Positions 17,242-24,820 of a DNA stretch of 43,723 nt are shown one piece after another; the stretch's first letter is position 1, and each line of letters starts with the position of its first letter. The stretch lies in IMG/VR virus record IMGVR_UViG_3300009488_000030, positions 1 through 43,723 of that record; one strand, given 5' to 3'. A program made the position numbers and the translations under genes. The notes under the pieces were generated by a model. That model did no database searches. It was not told the DNA's origin and was given only the letters and a program-made list of their open reading frames with translations. Source of the DNA: a virus.

Positions 17242-18234
17242 TTAAACAGCTAACGTAGCATCTGATGTGCATATTGCCAAAGGATTGACAATTGCCATTA
17301 CTAAGCTCTCATAAGCATAAATACTATAGGCTAACAGATTCGAGACTGTCGAACCAGATACGCCTGGGTCTGCTATGACAGGAGTATTACCAACAATAGT
17401 TGCTCTCTGAGCATTATCAATATCTGCACCCATAAGTTTCGCAATTTCTGGAGATATTCTCCTTCTTACGAATTTTACAGGTTTTCCCTGTGCGAGACGG
17501 CTATTTTTCGCAACCATTATAATATGATTGGTATCCAATAAAACCGCATCACTAGAACCGTTATGGACTTTACCAAATACTTTAACAACTTCAATACCCA
17601 CGTCTTTCAACATTTCTTTAAGACCGACTCTATAAGTGAATCCGCCAGCTTCGGCGTTTTCTTTCTCATAAGTATCAATCTTTTCTTTAACTGTTGAACC
17701 AACGAGAGCTATGAAATTATCGCCATAATCTTCAAGCAAATGCTTCATCGCTATAAATACATCATAAAGGTCTTCACCTGTTACTGCGTCTCTTGACTGA
17801 ATAGATGCACCAGACGGAAGATTGTTTTGAAAGTTACCAGTATCAGAACTACCTTCAATAGCATTAATAAGAAGTTGTAACTCTCTCTTATCTAAGCCTC
17901 TGGTAATCTTCTCTTTCTTTCTTGCTAACACCTGGGTATCAGGGCTACCAAGAACATCATCCACTAGCACATATTCCATTCTTGAATTGAAACCTGTGAA
18001 ACTAATCTGTGTATCCCCTAACGGATTTTTCTTAATGGTTGTTATTACGCCATCTCCGTCAACTGCGAGAATATACTCGGCTTCGTCATCAACAGATGAA
18101 TATATCCAAACCTTTTCACCAGGTTCTGCTGGCGGTAGAATATCAGCAACTGCTCCTAATTCAAAAGCAACTGGTTTTCTGATGTCTACAGGTTCACCTA
18201 TTAATCTTGAAATTTCTAATTGTAGATTTTTCAT
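17242..18234 (-). CDS. Major capsid protein, 330 aa
   Basis: The size, position directly after the protease/scaffold gene and fold pattern fit an HK97-fold capsid subunit. There is an N-arm, a beta segment (KVWIYSSVDDEAEYILAVDG), a spine helix region (DLYDVFIAMKHLLEDYGDNF) and a P-domain ending with ATIVGNTPVIADPGV and a C-terminal helix (NLLAYSIYAYESLVMAIVNP). The start is ATG 18234 with AAAGAGAA upstream. A strong terminator follows, as expected for an abundantly made protein. Confidence 0.85.
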   Translation of the reverse strand: MKNLQLEISRLIGEPVDIRKPVAFELGAVADILPPAEPGEKVWIYSSVDDEAEYILAVDGDGVITTIKKNPLGDTQISFTGFNSRMEYVLVDDVLGSPDTQVLARKKEKITRGLDKRELQLLINAIEGSSDTGNFQNNLPSGASIQSRDAVTGEDLYDVFIAMKHLLEDYGDNFIALVGSTVKEKIDTYEKENAEAGGFTYRVGLKEMLKDVGIEVVKVFGKVHNGSSDAVLLDTNHIIMVAKNSRLAQGKPVKFVRRRISPEIAKLMGADIDNAQRATIVGNTPVIADPGVSGSTVSNLLAYSIYAYESLVMAIVNPLAICTSDATLAV

Positions 18235-18324
18235 TGTGAGTTCTCTTTGTTCAAAAAATTTTAATATCCTTAAAGTGTATATCTTTCACTTCTTATCTTT
18301 TTTCTTTATATATTTAAAGTCGGA

Positions 18325-19131
18325 TTATTCTTCCCGACCAAATGCTATGCCATCAATCTTTTTATGTATCTGTTTATAATGCTCATTATCATTAGCATCT
18401 TTATCACCAATTGTAGCTGATGTTTCTATAGAAGCATTTTCTTTATTTGCTTTAGCTTTTGCATAGTTTTCATCTTCGAGAATTTGCTTATCAGTTAAAT
18501 CTTTAGCATTATCACCAAGTTCTTTTCTTCGAGCATTAATTTCTTCAGCATTAACTTTATAAAAAGCTATTACTTTTTCTGTATTTTCTTTTACTGTCTT
18601 AATCTCTTTTCTAAGAGATATGACCATAGAAGCTAATTTATTGATGCCTTTTTTTAGCAAATCTGCTATTTCGGGCTTCTCTTCTTTAGCTTGCTCGACA
18701 GGTTTAGCTTTTTCTTCAGTAGATTTTTCGTCAGTTTTTTCGCTGACTTTTTCGTCTACTTTTTTATCGTTTTTGTCGACGGGTTTCTCTACTTTCTTTT
18801 CCTCGACTTTTTTAACCGATTTTTCTTCAACTTTTTCGCTTTTCTTTTCGCCTGCATTTTCTTCTGCCTTTACAGGTGTCGTTTCTACCTTTGCTTTCTC
18901 TTCAACTTTAGGCTGTTCTTTCTTTACAGGGGTCTCCTTTTTTGGTGCTTCAGCCTTTTCAACTTTTTCTTCAGTTTTAGGAGCTACTTCTGCCTTTGGA
19001 GTTTCCTTAGCTTCAGGTTTTTCCTTTGCTTTTGGAGTCCCTTCGGCTTTCGGTTGCTCTTCAACTTTAGATTTTTCTTTTACTTCAACTATAGGTTCAA
19101 CTTTCTTTTCAATCTTTTTCTCCTTAGCCAT
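18325..19131 (-). CDS. Nested in-frame scaffold protein from internal start, 268 aa
   Basis: Inside the protease gene an AGGAGG box (19139-19144) stands exactly 7 nt before an in-frame ATG at 19131 (MAKEKKIEKKVEP...). That spacing is the same as the best starts in this genome and falls precisely where the zinc block ends and the Lys/Glu-rich scaffold begins. Lambda C/Nu3 makes its scaffold in this way, so a separate scaffold polypeptide is likely. Translation from this start has not been shown. Confidence 0.7.
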   Translation of the reverse strand: MAKEKKIEKKVEPIVEVKEKSKVEEQPKAEGTPKAKEKPEAKETPKAEVAPKTEEKVEKAEAPKKETPVKKEQPKVEEKAKVETTPVKAEENAGEKKSEKVEEKSVKKVEEKKVEKPVDKNDKKVDEKVSEKTDEKSTEEKAKPVEQAKEEKPEIADLLKKGINKLASMVISLRKEIKTVKENTEKVIAFYKVNAEEINARRKELGDNAKDLTDKQILEDENYAKAKANKENASIETSATIGDKDANDNEHYKQIHKKIDGIAFGREE

Positions 19132-20340
19132 TTCGTTTCCTCCTTGTTCTGAAGTTTGTTCTTTCTTTATCTCTTCAATTTTCGCTATCTGTTTTTGCGA
19201 ATCTTGTGTAATATCATACGAATATTCCAATCCACACCTCTTACATTTTACTGTCTTGATTTTAATTGCGGAAGTGCCTACTACATCATTGATTTTTCCA
19301 CACTGTAAGCAAGTAGCTCTTCCTATATATACAAAATCCATCTTTTGAGCTAATTCATTTATCTTTTTCTTACTAAACTCAACATAATATTCTTTAGAGC
19401 AGTGTAAACAACGAAGTTTTGCTCCTTTTTCACATTGATTCAGTATCAACCATCTATTTATTCTACAAGATGGACAGGTTATTCTAAAGTCTTTGATTTG
19501 AGGAGGGTAAATCATAAGACCCATTTTGTTAAGAATAGCGAAACATTTCGGACATTTAATATCTCCAATTCCAGCATATTCAAACTCTTCTTCGCAATTA
19601 GAACATTTAATCTTAGGTGTTTGTTTAGGCGTTTCTATCATTTCTGTATCTGCATTTTCTAATTTGCAAGAAATGGTCTTACATTTACCACTTTCACAAA
19701 TTATAATTTCGTCTTCCTTATATTTAGAAGCATAAACTAATTCTGGCTGTTCTGTTTCTAATTTTTTAGCTAATGCTAATACTCTTGCACCATCAAAAGC
19801 TGGTTCTTCGTCTCTAAAAAGAATAGCACAACCAGCTATTTCTTGGTCATATAATTCATATGTGCCATCAGGAAGTTCTTTACGTTTATTTTTTGGAGAC
19901 CAAATTTCAAAAGAAACATTTAATTTTTTAGCTTTAAAATCTTTTTTAACTTGTTCCCACTCCTCAATAAAATTAGATTTATAAAGAGTTCCATACATGA
20001 TAGCTCTTTTTTCTTTTAATTGATAGCGATAATCTAATATATGCCCTATAACATACGTTCTCTGATGTCCTATATTTATAGGTTTACCTATCATTGAGGG
20101 TAATGCTTTTAAAAATGGTTTTTCTGGTAAAATAGCTCCATTTCTATTGGGTCTATCTGTAAAAGCATAGATACACTTAAATCCTGCTAAATCTTTATTT
20201 TTCTTTAAATCTATTCCTCTTGCTTTAGCTATTTGGAAGATTTCGTTTGTTTCTTTCCCTTCTTCCAAAATTTCTACAGTAGAATTTTCTTCAAAATCTC
20301 GAAGAAAATCTTCTACCTGAATATTAGTGATTCTTTCCAT
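18325..20340 (-). CDS. Prohead protease / zinc-ribbon / scaffold fusion, 671 aa
   Basis: Residues 1-210 form a prohead serine protease of the herpesvirus-like class: DRPNRNGAILPEKPFLKAL, PINIGH with H92, and NVSFEIW with S143 as likely catalytic residues. Residues 246-369 hold three four-cysteine zinc ribbons (C246/249/263/266, C289/292/311/314, C344/347/366/369). Residues about 404-580 are a Lys/Glu/Pro/Ala-rich low-complexity region, and the last 90 residues are helical, like a scaffold that binds capsid. An internal start at residue 404 would make the scaffold alone. The zinc block is unusual for this family. Confidence 0.85.
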   Translation of the reverse strand: MERITNIQVEDFLRDFEENSTVEILEEGKETNEIFQIAKARGIDLKKNKDLAGFKCIYAFTDRPNRNGAILPEKPFLKALPSMIGKPINIGHQRTYVIGHILDYRYQLKEKRAIMYGTLYKSNFIEEWEQVKKDFKAKKLNVSFEIWSPKNKRKELPDGTYELYDQEIAGCAILFRDEEPAFDGARVLALAKKLETEQPELVYASKYKEDEIIICESGKCKTISCKLENADTEMIETPKQTPKIKCSNCEEEFEYAGIGDIKCPKCFAILNKMGLMIYPPQIKDFRITCPSCRINRWLILNQCEKGAKLRCLHCSKEYYVEFSKKKINELAQKMDFVYIGRATCLQCGKINDVVGTSAIKIKTVKCKRCGLEYSYDITQDSQKQIAKIEEIKKEQTSEQGGNEMAKEKKIEKKVEPIVEVKEKSKVEEQPKAEGTPKAKEKPEAKETPKAEVAPKTEEKVEKAEAPKKETPVKKEQPKVEEKAKVETTPVKAEENAGEKKSEKVEEKSVKKVEEKKVEKPVDKNDKKVDEKVSEKTDEKSTEEKAKPVEQAKEEKPEIADLLKKGINKLASMVISLRKEIKTVKENTEKVIAFYKVNAEEINARRKELGDNAKDLTDKQILEDENYAKAKANKENASIETSATIGDKDANDNEHYKQIHKKIDGIAFGREE

Positions 20341-20360
20341 AAACTTCCTCCTCTAAGAAA

Positions 20361-20522
20361 TTATTTGGCTTTCTTTTTAAGTCCAGCAAGTTCTTTTAGC
20401 TTTTTTTCTTTTTCTTGCTGTAATTGATTTATTCTATATTTCATTATTTCTTGTGCTTCAATAATATCAAAAATCTTCGCTTTTAATTCTACAATTTTGT
20501 CCTTACTTTTCTTTTTAAACAT
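20361..20522 (-). CDS. Small Lys/Glu-rich helical protein, 53 aa
   Basis: AAGGAG precedes ATG 20522. The product (MFKKKSKDKIVELKAKIFDI...) is one long amphipathic charged helix ending LAGLKKKAK. It lies between the largest fibre gene and the protease gene. It may be a small assembly or scaffold-accessory protein. No family recognised. Confidence 0.55.
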   Translation of the reverse strand: MFKKKSKDKIVELKAKIFDIIEAQEIMKYRINQLQQEKEKKLKELAGLKKKAK

Positions 20523-20543
20523 TTTTTTCTCCTTACATTATGT

Positions 20544-23123
20544 TTATGTTTTCGCATAATCTACCCAACCATCATCTATATTCCAACCTGATACATTAAA
20601 TTGAACCGAATTGATTTCTCTGTGAACCCATATATATTCTGAACCGCTATGGGTATGTCCACGATAAGTCATATCACCGTTCATCATTCCACCAAAATCA
20701 ATCAATCTTTCAATTCCCGTAGTTGTTAGTGTTTGTCCATTTGTTTTAACTCCATGATATTGTCTATAAATTTCTCCATAAATTCTACCATGTTGATTAG
20801 GACTATAATATTCGACTCCTGTTTGAGCTGTTTCAAAAACTCCATTAGATACTCTTTGTAATTTAGTAACAGCAGATTCAAGGTCGTCCAATGCAGTTCC
20901 ATCTTCTGAAATATCTCTACCATCTACTGTTCCTGTTACGGCAATATTTCCAACTACATCTAATTTTTCAGTTGGGATTTTTCCAATACCAACATTTCCA
21001 TCAGTCTTTAAGAATAATTGATTATCATTTCCTAATGTAAAAATACTTAGATTTTGAACATTTCCGCTACCTAAAGCATTAGACCTGATTTCATATTGCT
21101 GTTCGGCTTCATCCCATCCAAAAAATAAAAACTCCATGTTTGAATCATCTTGATACCACCCTGATAGTATCATCTTTAAGTCGTCAGTTCTATCACTATC
21201 AGCAGTTCTAAAAGCTGGATAATAAGCAGAGCCAGAAATAAGGCTTGTAAATCCTATTGATGAAGGACTTGTAGCAATAATACTTTGATTATTTAAAGTT
21301 ACATTGCCATCTTCAAATGTTGCAATAATTCCGTTAGTATCTCTAATATTAACTCCATTATAACCTTCAATGTCAATTAAATCTTCATAAGTGTTTTTAA
21401 TATAATTTTGAGTATCTCCTATATACAAAATTGCAGTTTCGTCAGCACTGTCAAAACCCTGTAATCCCTCAATTAACACATTACCTTGAACATGTAATTT
21501 ATGGTCTGGATACGCATTGACTCCAATACCTACATTGCCATTTTCAGCAATAATCATTCTATGGTTATCAACAGTATAAAAACTCATTCCTTTGCTTGGG
21601 AGACCTGCCCCTTTCATGATATAAGGGCTTTGAGTTGCCCCTCTATTCATAATAATTTTCTTTCCAGCAAGGCTTCCATCAACATCCAATAACCATTCAG
21701 GTTCTTCCGTTCCAATTCCTATATTTCCAGTATCATGTTCAAAAAAGACTACATATCTCCATACATTGTTATCATAATATTCTAACATTAAATCTTCTCT
21801 TTGAGAAGCAGTAGCCCAGTTATCATTTCGAGCTACTAATTGCCATCCATAAGTTCCAGCAGTGCCCACTCTTTTTGATGTATCATGCACAGTTCTTAAA
21901 ATTAATCCAGTTTGAGAACCACTACCATTATTACTATTAGTAATTTCTATTCCGCCATAAGTATCATCTCCAACATCAATAGTTAAAGGTTCAAGAAGAA
22001 TATTTGTGCCAATACCTAATCTTTTATTTATATTATCCCAGAAGAGGTTCACATCGTCATCAATATGATGACCTGCTATTGCAAAAGGCACACACCCAGG
22101 AGTAAGTGTAGCTACTGGAGCAGTTACTATACCTTTCCATACACTACCATTATAAAAATCCATTTTATCATTTGTTGTATCATATAACATTAATCCAGTT
22201 GCAGGAGATGAAATAGCATTTCTTTGACTTGCTGTCATTCTGGGTGGAAGAAATCCTTTTGTAGTGCTTGAAATATCTAACAGTGCGGTAGCATCTGGAG
22301 TAGTAATACCTATACCTACATTACCATCATAATCTATTCTCACTCTTTCAATAACACCATAAAGCCAATCGCCTGTATGAAAAGCAAGTCCTGTCTTCGG
22401 ATAAGTGGTATCTTCTGCTTTTGCCACAATTTTTGCTCCAGTATCCCATGTGGCTAACACATCTCTCCTAAAACCAAAATATACTCCTATTTCGTCTCCA
22501 ATAGATGTTACATCTTCGCTGTGAATCTTTACACCATCATAATTCCCTGCCGAAACGTCTAATGCCATAGCAGGATTTGTGTTTCCTATACCTACTTGTC
22601 CATCATCTTCAACAAATACCCCTAAGAAGCCATTATTATCACAAAGTTTTAATCCGTCTCCATCTCTTGCCCTAATTTCGTCTATTTCGATACGAATACC
22701 ATCATCTGACAATAAATTAGTTTTTAAAATTCCATTATTAAATAATTCTTCTCCGCCAGAACCTCCTGACAAAAGAATAGTGTCTGTATTTTGAGCATGG
22801 TCTAAAGAATTACTATGTTTCTTAGATACCGCATCATCAATATCAACTACTGTTGACGTAGGTTTGCCTTCTATTGTTGCCCAGTTTATATCTATAATAT
22901 CTCCCTGGTCTTGCCAAGAATCGCCGTCCCAAATATATAAATGATGAGTATCATTAACAAATCTTGCATCATGTTCTACATTTCCAGTTGATGGTAAATC
23001 TCCGACTGTAGCAACTCCTTCTTTAAAAAATAAAGAACTTGCTGTTGATTGTATATATTCATCACTCAGAACCCTTTGTGTTCCTCCCGTAAAAGGATTA
23101 GGAACGTTTCTAAATTTTTTCAT
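20544..23123 (-). CDS. Long fibre/spike protein with conserved anchor N-terminus, 859 aa
   Basis: The N-terminal 24 residues (MKKFRNVPNPFTGGTQRVLS...) are a variant of the anchor shared with two other genes upstream. The rest is a repeat-rich beta protein with many 'G-N-V-G-I-G-x-x-P' units (VGIGNTNPAMALDV, NVGIGITTPDATALLDISS, NIGIGTEEPEWLLDVDGS), a repeat style known from phage tail fibres, where each unit adds one beta-helix turn. The C-terminus likely carries receptor binding. It sits between portal and protease genes, an unusual place for a fibre. Confidence 0.7.
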   Translation of the reverse strand: MKKFRNVPNPFTGGTQRVLSDEYIQSTASSLFFKEGVATVGDLPSTGNVEHDARFVNDTHHLYIWDGDSWQDQGDIIDINWATIEGKPTSTVVDIDDAVSKKHSNSLDHAQNTDTILLSGGSGGEELFNNGILKTNLLSDDGIRIEIDEIRARDGDGLKLCDNNGFLGVFVEDDGQVGIGNTNPAMALDVSAGNYDGVKIHSEDVTSIGDEIGVYFGFRRDVLATWDTGAKIVAKAEDTTYPKTGLAFHTGDWLYGVIERVRIDYDGNVGIGITTPDATALLDISSTTKGFLPPRMTASQRNAISSPATGLMLYDTTNDKMDFYNGSVWKGIVTAPVATLTPGCVPFAIAGHHIDDDVNLFWDNINKRLGIGTNILLEPLTIDVGDDTYGGIEITNSNNGSGSQTGLILRTVHDTSKRVGTAGTYGWQLVARNDNWATASQREDLMLEYYDNNVWRYVVFFEHDTGNIGIGTEEPEWLLDVDGSLAGKKIIMNRGATQSPYIMKGAGLPSKGMSFYTVDNHRMIIAENGNVGIGVNAYPDHKLHVQGNVLIEGLQGFDSADETAILYIGDTQNYIKNTYEDLIDIEGYNGVNIRDTNGIIATFEDGNVTLNNQSIIATSPSSIGFTSLISGSAYYPAFRTADSDRTDDLKMILSGWYQDDSNMEFLFFGWDEAEQQYEIRSNALGSGNVQNLSIFTLGNDNQLFLKTDGNVGIGKIPTEKLDVVGNIAVTGTVDGRDISEDGTALDDLESAVTKLQRVSNGVFETAQTGVEYYSPNQHGRIYGEIYRQYHGVKTNGQTLTTTGIERLIDFGGMMNGDMTYRGHTHSGSEYIWVHREINSVQFNVSGWNIDDGWVDYAKT

Positions 23124-23149
23124 AATTTTTCTCTCTTAAATTTATTTCT

Positions 23150-23890
23150 TTATAAAATTCTTAATTGCGGATATTTTGTTTTATACATAATTCTTATAAA
23201 GTTAATTATAACATTATCAACTTCAGAAGTATCGGTTTCCAAATTAAGTCTTAAAGCAAATATATCGCCAATCTGAACTACATTATCTACTTTATCATAA
23301 TCTATATAAAATGTTGCAATAAATTGTTTATATTGTGCCGATTTTCCTACAACGGTTACAGTCTCAACTGTTTGAGTTTTGTTAATAAGTTCTCCTGAGC
23401 CTTTGTAATAAGCCAATAGACTTAAATCTATCGTATCTGCGTCTGCTCCACCGCTATTATCTGTATTTACTTCAAAAGTTACTTGAATCTCTATATCAGA
23501 GATTTCATCCCAGGGATTACATATCCTTCCACTAAAGTAGAGATATTCAGTTTCTGCATCTAATCTATATCCTCCAATCGTATTGATAGAAGGTGTTATC
23601 TGAGTTGCACCAGAACCTCCAGGCGATAAACTAATAGCAGGGAGATATTCACAGTAATTCCAAATAGAAGTTAAAGCTTCTAATTCTGCAAATGTTAATT
23701 TTCCAACAACATTTGTATTACCAGATTCATCTACAGTTAATTTATCTGTTCTTAATGCTATATCAGTATTTTGTGTGTGTTTTTTAGAAATAGCATCAGC
23801 AATATCATCTATCAGCTTGATATATTCATCGCTTAAAACTCTTTGCATCTTTCCAGTAATGGGATTAGGAATTTTTCTATAATTTTTCAT
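23150..23890 (-). CDS. Spike-like structural protein with shared anchor, 246 aa
   Basis: Starts with the anchor MKNYRKIPNPITGKMQRVLS, DNA-identical for about 65 bp to the gene at 24093-24524. The following residues (ISKKHTQNTDIALRTDKLTV) resemble the large fibre protein, and the C-terminal 150 residues form an all-beta domain with NTDNSGGADADTIDLSLL, a possible carbohydrate-binding or lectin-like fold. Likely docks on the same virion site as its relatives. Confidence 0.65.
   Translation of the reverse strand: MKNYRKIPNPITGKMQRVLSDEYIKLIDDIADAISKKHTQNTDIALRTDKLTVDESGNTNVVGKLTFAELEALTSIWNYCEYLPAISLSPGGSGATQITPSINTIGGYRLDAETEYLYFSGRICNPWDEISDIEIQVTFEVNTDNSGGADADTIDLSLLAYYKGSGELINKTQTVETVTVVGKSAQYKQFIATFYIDYDKVDNVVQIGDIFALRLNLETDTSEVDNVIINFIRIMYKTKYPQLRIL
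23826..23890 (-). repeat. 65-bp direct repeat, copy 1 (anchor-coding)
   Basis: This stretch encodes the first 21 codons of the 246-aa spike-like gene and is identical base for base to 24460-24524. Codon-third positions are identical as well, so the copy is recent or is kept by gene conversion. Confidence 0.95.
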
Positions 23891-23901
23891 AATTGTCTCT
23901 T

Positions 23902-24096
23902 TTATATTATTTCATCCATCCAATCATAGTCTTCTAAACTGGCTAATTTAGTTTCGATAGAGTTTATGATTTGTTGGTTGGTTCTTTCTGCTAATCCTGC
24001 TTCCGTTCTTAAAATATTTATTTCATCTTTAATTATTAATACTATTGCTTCAATAAGTTTAGCTCCAAAATGTCTATAAAGTTCTGCTCTTGTCAT
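23902..24096 (-). CDS. Small helical protein, 64 aa, between spike genes
   Basis: The ATG at 24096 overlaps the TGA of the upstream spike gene (ATGA) and has GGAGG upstream; an ATG three codons earlier is too near that box. The product is helical (MTRAELYRHFGAKLIEAIVL ... EDYDWMDEII) with an acidic end. It may be a small chaperone or linker for spike proteins; no family recognised. Confidence 0.6.
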   Translation of the reverse strand: MTRAELYRHFGAKLIEAIVLIIKDEINILRTEAGLAERTNQQIINSIETKLASLEDYDWMDEII

Positions 24097-24524
24097 ATAA
24101 ACCATCCTCCAATAACTATATCCATATCTACTGGAGAGAAAGATAAATAGTATTGAATAACTCTATCGCTATCACAAGCAACTATAACTTGGTTCTCATA
24201 CCAAACATTAGCTACTTGTGTTCTGGTTGCTCCAGCAACTAAGATATTAGAGTTGCCCTTCTCTCTAAAAATTATAGCGTGAAAAGCTGGATTAGTTTTT
24301 ATTCTTACCCGTATGAGAACTGCCTTTGCACCAACAGGGACAATACTGGATAAATCCCAATCTGTCCAAGTGAGTGTTTCAGTTAATGTTGCTTCAGTGG
24401 CATCCCAAGCAGTTGGGTCGCCTCTATCTACATAAACCTTTATTAAATTTTCTAAATACTCATCGCTTAAAACTCTTTGCATCTTTCCAGTAATGGGATT
24501 AGGAATTTTTCTATAATTTTTCAT
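24093..24524 (-). CDS. Spike-like structural protein with shared anchor, 143 aa
   Basis: The N-terminal anchor MKNYRKIPNPITGKMQRVLS is identical to the one at 23890. The rest is a compact beta domain (WTDWDLSSIVPVGAKAVLIR, ANVWYENQVIVACDSDRVIQ, DMDIVIGGWFI) like small phage head-fibre or tail-tip lectin domains. Its translation is coupled to the next small gene. The target on the virion is unknown. Confidence 0.65.
   Translation of the reverse strand: MKNYRKIPNPITGKMQRVLSDEYLENLIKVYVDRGDPTAWDATEATLTETLTWTDWDLSSIVPVGAKAVLIRVRIKTNPAFHAIIFREKGNSNILVAGATRTQVANVWYENQVIVACDSDRVIQYYLSFSPVDMDIVIGGWFI
24460..24524 (-). repeat. 65-bp direct repeat, copy 2 (anchor-coding)
   Basis: Second copy of the anchor-coding repeat, 634 bp from copy 1 in the same orientation. 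Homologous recombination between copies would delete or duplicate the spike gene lying between them. Confidence 0.95.
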
Positions 24525-24536
24525 AAATAGCCCTTC

Positions 24537-24809
24537 TTATAGTTGATGTAAATGTCTATAAGTCAAAGTTTGTCTATTGGCAAACAGACCCGAAGCATAT
24601 CTATATTCAGTTTCATCATCCTTTTCTCGCATAATAATGCGTCTTCCGCTAATGTGAATATAATGATAATAATGATACAATTGACCTGTCTCTTCTCCAG
24701 GTTCATCATATCTTATATCTGCGATTGCACAATTCTTTAATGCGATTTTTCGATTAACTGTCAAAGGAACTCCTTTGAACTTCGATGTTATTCTTTGAAA
24801 TATGTTCAT
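24537..24809 (-). CDS. Hypothetical protein after portal, 90 aa
   Basis: Starts MNIFQRITSKFKGVPLTVNR, with a beta-rich, tyrosine/histidine-rich middle (GQLYHYYHYIHISGRRIIMR). No known motif. It sits directly downstream of the portal gene and before the spike genes, so it may be a portal-associated or capsid-decoration protein, inferred from position only. Confidence 0.55.
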   Translation of the reverse strand: MNIFQRITSKFKGVPLTVNRKIALKNCAIADIRYDEPGEETGQLYHYYHYIHISGRRIIMREKDDETEYRYASGLFANRQTLTYRHLHQL

Positions 24810-24820
24810 ATTATCCTCTC

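Noticed and set aside
18620-19348. Long open frame on the plus strand opposite the protease/scaffold gene (Ser/Phe-rich)
   Set aside because: It mirrors the Lys/Glu-rich low-complexity region, has no ribosome binding site and runs against the operon.
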